This document shows positions 42,260-49,644 of a stretch of 49,738 nucleotides of DNA, one piece after another (the stretch's first letter is position 1; each line of letters opens with the position of its first letter). The stretch is from positions 1-49,738 of the forward strand of contig CANJPT010000016.1 of assembly GCA_947476195.1 (NCBI GenBank), read 5' to 3'. The translations under genes were made by a program, and so were the position numbers. Origin of the DNA: Lewinellaceae bacterium (lineage in GTDB: Bacteria > Bacteroidota > Bacteroidia > Chitinophagales > Saprospiraceae). The notes under the pieces were generated by a model. That model was not told the origin of the DNA, ran no database searches, and worked only from the letters and a program-made list of their open reading frames with translations.

Positions 42260-42681
42260 GAAAGGAAGGGGTAAAAAACAGGGCGATTTTACAAGAAAAA
42301 AGCACAAAAAAGCCTCGAAATGAACGAAGTTATTCTGAGTGGAAAAACAATGGCTTTGAGTAAGGACTTATTTCAGAAAGAGGCGCACCAAAGCAAATAA
42401 GATGCCAATAACTTCAACGAGCAACGAGCAACGCAAAAAAAACACTTTATGACTTGTTTTGTCAAAAGTATTTCTACCTTTGGCATCGGCCAACGCAAGA
42501 TATTGTCGATATAGGAGTCGGTTTTTAAGCTCACCCGTTAATATACCTCCGACCTATGCGCGAGCCATTTGCCACAACCAACCCCGGCAAAAACCAGCTT
42601 TTAGTTCACTATGCAACAAACCCCTTGTGGTAAACTGCATGTGAACAAAATTTGCATACAGTGAGCTAAATTTTAAAAATT
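42260..42681. other. intergenic region between icd and the NlpC/P60 gene
   Basis: No gene supported. It contains a short heptamer run at 42415-42435 and a near-consensus -7 element AAAATTTG about 30 nt before the NlpC/P60 start. Confidence 0.4.
42415..42435. repeat. short heptamer run CAACGAG
   Basis: Three contiguous 7-nt units: CAACGAG, CAACGAG and CAACGCA. Small member of the heptad class, in the icd-nlpC spacer. Confidence 0.6.
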
Positions 42682-43227
42682 ATGACCGAAATAATTTCTT
42701 CCAGTCGACCTGAGAAGCCCTCCTTATGCCGTTTCGGAGCTTTCTTTGCCCTTCTCTTTGTAATATTCACGGCAAGCGCATTCAGACCTGTCAGCATCAG
42801 ACCATCCACGGCTGAAGAGGCCGAAATGATGCAATTCCGCACCGATATATCCTGCTACGCCCAAAATTTTCTTGGCCTTCACTACCGCTATGCAGGCCAT
42901 TCACCCAAAACTGGTTTTGACTGCTCGGGCTTCACCAACTATATCCTGAACGAGTTTGGCGTAAAAGTTTCCACCTGCTCCACTACCCAATCCCGTCAAG
43001 GGCTGAAAGTATCACTCAGCGAGGTCTTGCCTGGCGACCTCGTTTTCTTTGGTTCAAAAGGCCGAATTCAACACGTGGCAATGGTGGTAGAAAAAACATC
43101 CAAAGGTATCTTTTGTGTACACAGTACCTGTACCAGGGGAATTATCGTCGAAAATATCTCCACTTCTAAATACTGGAAACCTAAAATCCTATTCGCACGT
43201 GATGTGATCACGGGGCAGGCGGGCTAA
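42682..43227 (+). CDS. NlpC/P60 cell-wall peptidase
   Basis: Predicted peptidoglycan endopeptidase of 181 residues. N-terminal hydrophobic segment (RFGAFFALLFVIFTASAF) for export. The NlpC/P60 domain (about 55-165) has catalytic Cys in GFDCSGFTNYI, His in RIQHVAMVVE and the third polar site FCVHSTCTRG. VLPGDLVFFGSKG is the usual spacer. Acts in the periplasm on cell-wall peptides. A terminator follows 40 nt later. Confidence 0.93.
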   Translation: MTEIISSSRPEKPSLCRFGAFFALLFVIFTASAFRPVSIRPSTAEEAEMMQFRTDISCYAQNFLGLHYRYAGHSPKTGFDCSGFTNYILNEFGVKVSTCSTTQSRQGLKVSLSEVLPGDLVFFGSKGRIQHVAMVVEKTSKGIFCVHSTCTRGIIVENISTSKYWKPKILFARDVITGQAG

Positions 43228-43266
43228 TGCGCCACATTGAAGCAAAACGAAACCCAGTATGGAGAA

Positions 43267-43296
43267 AAGGGTTGCCCTTGCAAGGGGGCAACCCTT
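43267..43296 (+). terminator. terminator of the NlpC/P60 gene
   Basis: AAGGGTTGCCC (43267-43277) pairs perfectly with GGGCAACCCTT (43286-43296); a short T-rich stretch (CACCTTTTG) follows. Confidence 0.75.
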
Positions 43297-43341
43297 CACC
43301 TTTTGATAAAGGCAGATTTTTCAGGAAAAAATTAACGCAGG

Positions 43342-43374
43342 ATTGTCCTTTTTGGGAAAGCGAACCTATCTTTG
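43342..43374 (+). promoter_or_regulatory. tRNA-Thr promoter
   Basis: ATTG at 43342-43345, 21 nt spacer, then TATCTTTG at 43367-43374, an exact TAnnTTTG -7 element with consensus -33 spacing, about 65 nt before the mature tRNA 5' end. Confidence 0.7.
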
Positions 43375-43439
43375 CATTCACTTAATAACAAAACCGCATT
43401 TGCATCAAATTGTGAACAATTGATGTCAAACTACTTCAG

Positions 43440-43514
43440 GCCGGATTAGCTCAGCGGTAGAGCAGCTGATTCGTAATCAGCAGGTCGAGGGTTCAATTCC
43501 CTTGTTCGGCTCCA
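43440..43514 (+). tRNA. tRNA-Thr (anticodon CGT)
   Basis: Complete cloverleaf. Acceptor GCCGGAT pairs with GTTCGGC (two wobbles); D arm GCTC-AGCGGTA-GAGC; anticodon stem GCTGA/TCAGC with loop TTCGTAA, anticodon CGT reading ACG; T arm GAGGG-TTCAATT-CCCTT; discriminator T and encoded CCA. Own promoter upstream. Confidence 0.95.
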
Positions 43515-43592
43515 AGGTGTGAAGTGATAACGTGATTCCAGGAGTCTGCTCCTAAGCACTTTACCACTAAATCGCTTTATACCAACAGGCAT

Positions 43593-43669
43593 TTGGGATA
43601 TACCGCAGCCCTAAAATGTGGATCGTTCAGGACGACGAGGTCGCTGGTTTAAATCCTGTTATCCCGACA
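43593..43669 (+). pseudogene. degenerate tRNA-Pro-like pseudogene
   Basis: Acceptor-like TTGGGAT (43593-43599) pairs with ATCCCGA near 43661-43667. The 3' half is tRNA-Pro-like: TCGTTCAGGACGACGAGG then TCGCTGGTTTAAATCCTG. The D arm is eroded (CTAAAATGTG where TGGTAGCGC-type sequence is expected), the anticodon position reads CAG instead of a Pro anticodon, and AAA replaces CCA. Probably a dead gene from a former tRNA cluster. Confidence 0.55.
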
Positions 43670-43707
43670 AAATAGGTCGCAGCATTTAAGAAGACTCTCC
43701 CAAACCA

Positions 43708-43738
43708 AAAAAAGGCCATCATTTTGACGGCCTTTTTT
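43708..43738 (+). terminator. terminator of the tRNA unit
   Basis: AAAAAAGGCC (43708-43717) pairs with GGCCTTTTTT (43729-43738), with inner TCA/TGA pairing. Typical intrinsic terminator after the tRNA-Thr and tRNA-like pseudogene. Confidence 0.9.
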
Positions 43739-43874
43739 CATTCAAATGGGATTCAAACGCTTCTTTTGAATCACTGTACCTCCTCAATAACTCGACCGTA
43801 GCAGATTCAAGTTTCAAATCCAACAGATTTTAGAGTTTTCTGAACCCTACCTGGCAAAAGATCAGGCAGTCCCC

Positions 43875-44015
43875 TTACTCCACCAGCACCCAAGCCCCCC
43901 ATTTATATACCTCTTTATACTTCTTCCGCATCTTCTTCTGCGCTTTGGCAAAGGCCTCGTGGATCGTCTTACCGCCCAGCCAGGATTTGTTGAACTGGTG
44001 GTACACTTTTGGTGA
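43875..44015 (-). pseudogene. C-terminal relic of a CHAT-domain (caspase-like) protein gene
   Basis: In one minus-strand frame this encodes KVYHQFNKSWLGGKTIHEAF followed by AKAQKKMRKKYKEVYKW and GAWVLVE-stop. The pattern, an EAFxKAQ helix then YKxxYxWGAWVLVE at the very C-terminus, resembles the end of CHAT-type protease domains. An in-frame stop lies directly upstream (44016-44018) and no further homologous frame was recognised, so only about 45 codons survive. Identification is from memory of the family pattern. Confidence 0.5.
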
Positions 44016-44288
44016 TTAGTGACATCACAGGATGACGCTCTGAAGTGTACCGCTGTTGGAAGTTTATCTCTTAATTTGTAGCGTTGTTTTAGGATGGGAC
44101 AACAGCACAAATCAAACTCCAATTTTTTTCTCTTAAGGTATGTCCAGACAAGGTTAAATTGTAACCGATTTCAGAAAAATTTTATAAAAAATCCTGAACC
44201 TCAAAAACATTGATTGGATTAGATGGTGTGCCCTCCCTACCGTAAATTGTTGCTCCGAAACAGATGGAGGCAATTGTATGGTTGTATT

Positions 44289-44296
44289 TACCTTTG
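44289..44296 (+). promoter_or_regulatory. -7 promoter element TACCTTTG of tatD
   Basis: Exact TAnnTTTG match 67 nt before the tatD ATG. Confidence 0.6.
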
Positions 44297-44363
44297 CCGC
44301 ACTTCACTATCAAATGTAGAATTATAACGGTGTAAATCTAGAATTGAAGCGTTTTTTCATCCC

Positions 44364-45134
44364 ATGCATACCCTCATAGATACCCACGCTCATTTATATT
44401 CCTCCAAATTTGATCAGGATCGACCTGAGATGGTTCGTCGTGCCATCGCTGCAGGCATCACACGCTTATACCTGCCCAATATTGATGCCGAGTCAATCGA
44501 ACCAATGCTCGCACTCGAAGCAGCCTTCCCCGAAAACTGCTTTGCCATGATGGGATTACATCCTTGCTCAGTACAACCTGATACCTATGAAGCCGAACTT
44601 TCCCTGGTAGAAAAATGGCTCGGTCAACGCACATGGGCGGGGATCGGAGAAACAGGGATTGATCTCTACTGGGATAAAACTACGCTCGGGATTCAGCAAA
44701 TTGCTTTTACACGCCAATGTGAATGGGCCAAAGAATTGAATCGCCCGATCATTATTCACAGCCGGATAGCCAACCGTGAATCAATAGAAGTGGTACGCCA
44801 GGCTCAAGATGGCCGCTTACGGGGTGTTTTTCATTGCTTTTCTGGAACTTTGGAAGAAGCGCTGGAAATAATCGAACTCGGTTTTTTGCTCGGAATCGGC
44901 GGCACCCTGACCTATCCAAAATCTGAATTACCTGCATTACTGCGCGAAATTCCACTCGAGCATATCGTGCTGGAAACAGATGCGCCTTACCTGCCCCCTG
45001 TACCACACCGCGGTAAACGAAACGAAAGTGCCTTCGTCCGCCATATAGCAGAGGCGCTTTCGGAGGCGAAGGTTTTACCAATCGCTGAAATTGCCCGAGT
45101 TACTACAGCCAATGCCCTGCGCTTGTTTGAATAA
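44364..45134 (+). CDS. tatD: TatD-family metal-dependent hydrolase (DNase)
   Basis: TIM-barrel metallo-hydrolase of 256 residues, family members of which act as 3'-5' DNases in repair. Metal-ligand motifs are all visible: DTHAHLYSSKFD at the start, GLHP, GIGETGIDLYWD, IIIHSRIAN, GVFHCFSGT and LETDAPYLPP. Family-typical PVPHRGKRNES follows. Complete; start ATG 44364 is the natural N-terminus. recQ follows 40 nt later under its own promoter. Confidence 0.94.
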   Translation: MHTLIDTHAHLYSSKFDQDRPEMVRRAIAAGITRLYLPNIDAESIEPMLALEAAFPENCFAMMGLHPCSVQPDTYEAELSLVEKWLGQRTWAGIGETGIDLYWDKTTLGIQQIAFTRQCEWAKELNRPIIIHSRIANRESIEVVRQAQDGRLRGVFHCFSGTLEEALEIIELGFLLGIGGTLTYPKSELPALLREIPLEHIVLETDAPYLPPVPHRGKRNESAFVRHIAEALSEAKVLPIAEIARVTTANALRLFE

Positions 45135-45174
45135 CAATCTTAAAACAAGATGTTTTTTTTAAAAAACATTTGTT

Positions 45175-45182
45175 TATATTTG
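45175..45182 (+). promoter_or_regulatory. -7 promoter element TATATTTG of recQ
   Basis: Exact TAnnTTTG match. It overlaps the beginning of the open frame that starts with TTG at 45170, so translation must start further downstream. Confidence 0.6.
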
Positions 45183-45256
45183 CACCTGAAACCTCCTACC
45201 AGGCTGAACGCATTGCCACCATTGACCACCTTAACCAAATTGACCACATTGACCCA

Positions 45257-47398
45257 GTGAACCTCTCTAACGCTCTTGCTGCCCTAAAGAAATATTTCGG
45301 TTATGACCAATTCCGGCCATTACAATCAGACATTATTCAAAATGTCTACAATGGCCGAGACACCTTGGTTCTAATGCCTACAGGCGGCGGCAAAAGTGTC
45401 TGTTTTCAAATTCCAGCCATTACGCTGGAAGGCGTAACTGTTGTTGTATCCCCGCTCATTGCTTTAATGAAAGATCAGGTGGAAGGGCTGAGCGCCAATG
45501 GAATTCCGGCTGCATTTATCAATAGTAGCATGAGTTCAGAGCAGCAGCGGAATGTTGAGACAGCACTGCTGGCAGGTTACCTCAAGCTCCTTTATGTAAG
45601 TCCGGAAAAACTCGTATCACAAAGTTTTCAGCCTTTGCTTAAAAGTTTGAATATCAGTCTTTTTGCAATTGATGAGGCGCATTGTATCTCTTCATGGGGC
45701 CATGATTTTCGACCGGAGTATACCCAGCTGAAATTCCTAAAAAACCAATTTCCTGGTATCCCACTGATCGCCCTTACGGCTACAGCCGATAAACTCACCA
45801 GAAAAGACATTGTGGAGCAATTGGATTTATCTGACCCCTTAGTGTTCATTGCCTCCTTCGACCGACCTAATATCAGCCTCAGCATCCGCCCAGGCCAAAA
45901 GCGTTTTGAACAGATCGTAGAATTCTTAAAGGAACACAAAAACCAATCCGGCATCATTTATTGTCTCTCCCGAAAGGGATGTGAAGGTTTAGCGGAGAAA
46001 CTAAATTCAAAGGGATTCCGGGCAGCCCACTACCACGCCGAGGTGCCGGCAGCCTTACGCAGCAAGGTGCAGGAGGATTTTATTAATGACCGGACCCCCA
46101 TTATCTGTGCCACCATCGCCTTCGGTATGGGCATTGATAAAAGTAATGTTCGTTTTGTCGTGCATTACAATCTCCCACGCAATCTGGAGGGATATTATCA
46201 AGAGATCGGAAGAGCAGGGCGTGATGGGCTAAATTCGGATGCCTTATTGTTTTTTAGTTACGCCGACCTGATCTCTTATCGGGAAATGATCGAGCAGGGC
46301 GAGGCAAGCGCCGAGCAGAAAGATCTGAAACTGGCAAAACTGGAACGGATGTATCAGTTTGCCGAAGCCCCTGTCTGCCGCCGAAAAACAGTACTCAATT
46401 ATTTTGGGGAGCCTTATGACAAGAGCTGTGGCAACTGCGATGTGTGTAAAAATCCGCCACAGCATTTTGACGGCACAATCGCAGCTCAAAAAGCACTCTC
46501 CGCGATCCTGCGTACCAATCAGCGAGTAGGGATGAGTTTACTTACCGATATCCTGCGTGGCAGCCAACGCCGCGAGATCATGGAGCACAACTACCATGAG
46601 ATTAAGACCTATGGGGCCGGTAAGGAATATGGATATGATGCCTGGCTTTTCCTGCTTTCTCAAATGTTGCATGTCGGTCTTATTGAGATCGCTTATGACG
46701 ACCATAATTGCCTCCGAGTAACCGCTGAAGGGAAGAAAATACTGCTGGAAGGAAAGAAAATATCGCTGGCAATGCCGCAGCTTAAACCAAAACCAGGTGA
46801 AAAAGCTACAATGCCCCGTGTCGTGGAAAAAAGCAAGACACAAATACTGCGCGAAGAATTGCAGCAACGTCTGATCGCATTGCGCAGGGATCTGGCCGTG
46901 CAACAAGGTATCCCACCATATACGCTGTTCAGCGACCTTACAATTCAGCAAATGGCTGATGCCCGACCTTTATCCGACCTGGAAATGCTGGAGATCACAG
47001 GGGTCAGCGAACGAAAACTCCAACTCTATGGTGATGCTTTCATGGGGGAGATCCGTCGTTTTGTGCTGGAAAAAACCGAAGCTGGTGAACGCGTTACTGG
47101 AAGTACCTATTTTATCAGTTTCGACCTTTTTAAGCGTGGACATACGGTAGCTGAAATTGCCGAACTCCGGGGTATCAGTATCCTAACCGTCATGGGACAC
47201 CTGGCTACAATGTATGAACGGGGCGAACTGATCAATCTGGAACAGTGGGTCAGCCCCGAAGAGTGCGATATTATTCAGGGTGCATTGACCCTTTTTGAAG
47301 AACCTTTCCAAATGAAAGCTTTGTACGAACATTTTGAAGAACGGTTCAATTACGATAAGATACGGCTGGCCATTGCCGATTTCAGAAGGAAGCAATAG
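45257..47398 (+). CDS. recQ: RecQ ATP-dependent DNA helicase
   Basis: 3'-5' helicase for recombination and repair. Helicase core: Walker A LMPTGGGKSVCFQIPA, DEAH box FAIDEAHCISSWGHDFRP, CATIAFGMGIDKSNVRFVVH and YQEIGRAGRDG. The RQC zinc site follows (CRRKTVLNYFG, CGNCDVCKNPP) with winged helix (TDILRGSQRREI). An HRDC domain (FSDLTIQQMADARPLSDLEM, then ITGVSE) and a further helix-turn-helix-like C-terminus (GHTVAEIAELRGIS) complete about 713 residues. The start is taken as GTG 45257, before NLSNALAALKKYFGYDQFRP; the open frame extends to a TTG at 45170, but that lies upstream of the -7 element. Confidence 0.93.
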   Translation: MNLSNALAALKKYFGYDQFRPLQSDIIQNVYNGRDTLVLMPTGGGKSVCFQIPAITLEGVTVVVSPLIALMKDQVEGLSANGIPAAFINSSMSSEQQRNVETALLAGYLKLLYVSPEKLVSQSFQPLLKSLNISLFAIDEAHCISSWGHDFRPEYTQLKFLKNQFPGIPLIALTATADKLTRKDIVEQLDLSDPLVFIASFDRPNISLSIRPGQKRFEQIVEFLKEHKNQSGIIYCLSRKGCEGLAEKLNSKGFRAAHYHAEVPAALRSKVQEDFINDRTPIICATIAFGMGIDKSNVRFVVHYNLPRNLEGYYQEIGRAGRDGLNSDALLFFSYADLISYREMIEQGEASAEQKDLKLAKLERMYQFAEAPVCRRKTVLNYFGEPYDKSCGNCDVCKNPPQHFDGTIAAQKALSAILRTNQRVGMSLLTDILRGSQRREIMEHNYHEIKTYGAGKEYGYDAWLFLLSQMLHVGLIEIAYDDHNCLRVTAEGKKILLEGKKISLAMPQLKPKPGEKATMPRVVEKSKTQILREELQQRLIALRRDLAVQQGIPPYTLFSDLTIQQMADARPLSDLEMLEITGVSERKLQLYGDAFMGEIRRFVLEKTEAGERVTGSTYFISFDLFKRGHTVAEIAELRGISILTVMGHLATMYERGELINLEQWVSPEECDIIQGALTLFEEPFQMKALYEHFEERFNYDKIRLAIADFRRKQ

Positions 47399-47428
47399 TG
47401 CATTTGCCAAGTGCCGCGTCCAATTAAT

Positions 47429-47550
47429 GGCCCATGATTTGAGGAGGCAAATTTTTCCTTCATCAAGGCGTGAGGAGGGCTCAATACGGGATATTGTAAC
47501 CGACGAACAACGCAGAGGAAGGGAAAATTAGACCGCCTAATTCATGGGCC
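47429..47550. repeat. imperfect inverted-repeat element downstream of recQ
   Basis: Left arm 47429-47461, beginning GGCCCATGATTTGAGG, matches the reverse complement of the right arm 47518-47550 at 25 of 33 positions. Outer and inner sequences remain partly symmetric. The middle (47462-47517) has no open frame of note. Size and shape resemble a MITE or a very large hairpin; no transposase is nearby. Confidence 0.6.
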
Positions 47551-47559
47551 GTAGGCCCT

Positions 47560-47685
47560 AAATAGAAAATGGCCCCGTCGCTCGTTTGCGCCAGGACCAG
47601 TTTTCCCTTGTATAATCTCATGAAAGTGTACGAATCTGTGATCAATCGTTCTCTTTACTTTACCTCGCTGTTCTCTCTGATTGAT
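47560..47685 (-). ncRNA. putative small RNA, copy 1
   Basis: Minus-strand RNA predicted from structure shared with the copy at 47884-48014. A closing stem ATCAATC (47685-47679) / GATTGAT (47647-47641) encloses a purine-rich loop; then a conserved 15-nt box TTTCATGAGATTATA (47625-47611); then a terminator hairpin, stem TGGTCCTGGCGC / GCGACGGGGCCA (all 12 pairs if G-U allowed), loop AAACGA, followed by TTTTCTATTT. A variant -7 element CACCTTTG sits directly upstream (47697-47690). No open frame of note. Confidence 0.6.
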
Positions 47686-47883
47686 GATACAAAGGTGAGG
47701 TCATTTTGGGCTGCTGTATAGGACAGCAAACCTTTTTGGGTCACCCAGTATTTTCAAAGTGTTTTTGGGTTAAAATTTAATTAAAACATTGATTATCAGG
47801 TTTTTAATGAAATTATTTTGCCACGTTTTACCACATAAAACCCTGCTTTTTTTGAAAAAAACCAAGATTTTGGTTCAAATAAG

Positions 47884-48014
47884 CACAAAAAAAACGCGGC
47901 GCTCGTTTGCGCCGCGTTCGGATTTCCCGTATATAATCTCATGAAAAATTTCAAATCAGGTTGTCAATGTTTCGCTCGTTGTTTCTCGTGCGCTGTCGTT
48001 ATCGCTTATTGACA
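47884..48014 (-). ncRNA. putative small RNA, copy 2
   Basis: Same plan as copy 1: closing stem TGTCAAT (48014-48008) / ATTGACA (47968-47962), GA-rich loop, box TTTCATGAGATTATA (47946-47932), then a perfect terminator stem AACGCGGCGC/GCGCCGCGTT with the identical loop AAACGA (47893-47918) and a run of T's. Upstream, TTTG-20 nt-CACTTTTG gives a Bacteroidota-type promoter with one mismatch in the -7 element (48025-48018). The stems differ in sequence from copy 1 but pair equally well. Confidence 0.65.
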
Positions 48015-48025
48015 GTACAAAAGTG

Positions 48026-48346
48026 CAGCAGTCTGTACCGCTCGACAAAGACATATTTAAAGGTTTGTTGAATTTTATTTCTTGGTTTAATATTGTCTAA
48101 AGCCAGAAATAAATTTATTTTTCTGAATAAAAAGGCAAAAAATACACCTAATGACCTGTTTAAAGCATTTAATTAATTCTATTTTGTTGAAAATAATATT
48201 GCAAAAAAGACCTTTTTATTGCTGAAAAATATTTTAATTCAATATAATGTGTGAATGAAATGCAATTGTCCAAGTGCTTTATAGCAGATACGTGACGTTC
48301 TTACACCATTTTTGTTGTCAGCTCTTTTTTCACAAAAAAAGCGGTG
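48026..48346. other. AT-rich gene-free spacer
   Basis: Between the second small RNA and the T9SS cargo gene. AT-rich, with the -33 part of the sRNA promoter near its left end; nothing else seen. Confidence 0.4.
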
Positions 48347-48354
48347 TACCTTTG
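48347..48354 (+). promoter_or_regulatory. -7 promoter element TACCTTTG of the T9SS cargo gene
   Basis: Exact TAnnTTTG match 76 nt before the ATG at 48431. Confidence 0.6.
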
Positions 48355-48430
48355 AACCGTGATAGTTTAATCCAGACCAACGGATTAGTTGGTTCATCTC
48401 TAACAACCTTTTTTCAACATCTAACATCCG

Positions 48431-49567
48431 ATGAAAAGAATGCTACTTGCTACAGCCCTTTCCACCATTTGCGCTTTCGCAACTGCCCAGATCACCGTTA
48501 CCAATGCAACCTTTCCTGCTGCTGGCGATTCACTTGTCTATGCAGTGGACAATGCTCCCTTGGGTATAAATCCAGCTACCGCTCCTGGCGGACCTCAGGT
48601 ATGGGACTTTAGCACCCTACAAAAAGATACAAGCCTGTCCTTGGTCTACCAACAAGCTTCAACCGGCAACCAGGCTTCTAATTTCCCAGGCGCTGACCTG
48701 CTCACCAAAAGTCAGGCCGGAGAGACTTATTATAATTTAACAAACAGCAAATTTGAAGTGCTCGGATATGCTGGAGCTGATCCAGCTGGTTTTGGACTGA
48801 ATGTGATCGCCCGGTTTAACCCAACAGTTACTGAACGAAAATCGCCGCTTAAATTCTTTGACGTAAGTCAACAAAGCACTAATTTGTCCATTCCATTCAG
48901 CGCAGCAGCTATTCCAGATAGTCTTCTTGGCGGTTTTTCCATCGATTCAATTCGTGTTCGGATATCCAGCGACCGACTCGATGTGATCGATGGATTTGGC
49001 ACCTGTAAGATTCCTGGAGGCACTTACCCTGTTCTGCGCCAGAAGCGCACCGAATATACTACTACTGGAATCGATGTTAAAGTGCCATTTTTAGGATGGT
49101 TGGACCTTAGCCTCCTGATTGGCGGCGGTGGTGGTGGATTAGGCGGATTCCTTGGTACCGATACAACAATAAGCTACACCTTTTTGAGCAACACGGAAAA
49201 AGAGGAGATTGCTGTAGCAAACATGACTACTGACCTGAGCACTGTGGTTGATATCCAGTTTAAAAATATAAGCAGCACCCCAGTTGTTGAGCCTGTAGAT
49301 GAATTTTTAGGTAGCATTCAGGCATTCCCAAACCCAGCAGTTGAATGGGTTCGCTTTGATTGCACAAATCTTACGCCTGGAGACTACACGCTGAAGATCT
49401 TCAATATCATTGGCAAATGCGTGTGGAAGAAAAACTACACGCTTTCTGGCACAACTTCCTTCCGAATGGAATTGGATGGTTTCAAAAAAGGAACCTACAT
49501 TTATAGTCTGGTAGATCACCAGGGTAATTCCGTGGGAACCAAGCGATTGGTCGTTCTGAAACCTTAA
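48431..49567 (+). CDS. secreted protein with T9SS type A sorting domain
   Basis: 378 residues. Sec signal peptide MKRMLLATALSTICAFATAQ. The central ~270 residues (beta-rich, Thr/Ser-rich, with a Gly-rich stretch near residue 235: LLIGGGGGGLGGFLGTD) match no domain I recognise. The last ~80 residues form a type IX secretion sorting domain: IQAFPNPAVEWVRFD, YTLKIFNIIGKCVWKK, LDGFKKGTYIYSLVD and KRLVVLKP. It should be exported across the outer membrane and anchored to or released from the surface. Function of the cargo part unknown. Confidence 0.88.
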   Translation: MKRMLLATALSTICAFATAQITVTNATFPAAGDSLVYAVDNAPLGINPATAPGGPQVWDFSTLQKDTSLSLVYQQASTGNQASNFPGADLLTKSQAGETYYNLTNSKFEVLGYAGADPAGFGLNVIARFNPTVTERKSPLKFFDVSQQSTNLSIPFSAAAIPDSLLGGFSIDSIRVRISSDRLDVIDGFGTCKIPGGTYPVLRQKRTEYTTTGIDVKVPFLGWLDLSLLIGGGGGGLGGFLGTDTTISYTFLSNTEKEEIAVANMTTDLSTVVDIQFKNISSTPVVEPVDEFLGSIQAFPNPAVEWVRFDCTNLTPGDYTLKIFNIIGKCVWKKNYTLSGTTSFRMELDGFKKGTYIYSLVDHQGNSVGTKRLVVLKP

Positions 49568-49592
49568 TAAAATAGTTTCAATGCAGGCCTTA

Positions 49593-49627
49593 AGAAAAGT
49601 CATTCCGAAAATCGGGATGACTTTTCT
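49593..49627 (+). terminator. terminator of the T9SS cargo gene
   Basis: AGAAAAGTCATTCCGA (49593-49608) pairs with TCGGGATGACTTTTCT (49612-49627), one G-T wobble, followed by CATTTTT. Confidence 0.88.
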
Positions 49628-49644
49628 CATTTTTGTCCGTTAAA

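Larger units (their letters stand above)
43739..44363. other. gene-poor region between the tRNA unit and tatD
   Basis: Apart from the CHAT-type relic on the minus strand and the tatD -7 element, no gene is supported. An 8-bp hairpin GATTCAAA/TTTGAATC lies near 43750-43772. An 86-codon minus-strand frame (43862-44122) is a shadow in another frame of the relic. Confidence 0.4.

Noticed and set aside
43862-44122. 86-codon minus-strand frame near the tRNA
   Set aside because: Different frame from the CHAT-like relic; Arg/Cys-rich shadow.
47399-47531. coding continuation after recQ
   Set aside because: The open frame falls within the inverted-repeat element and has no family features.
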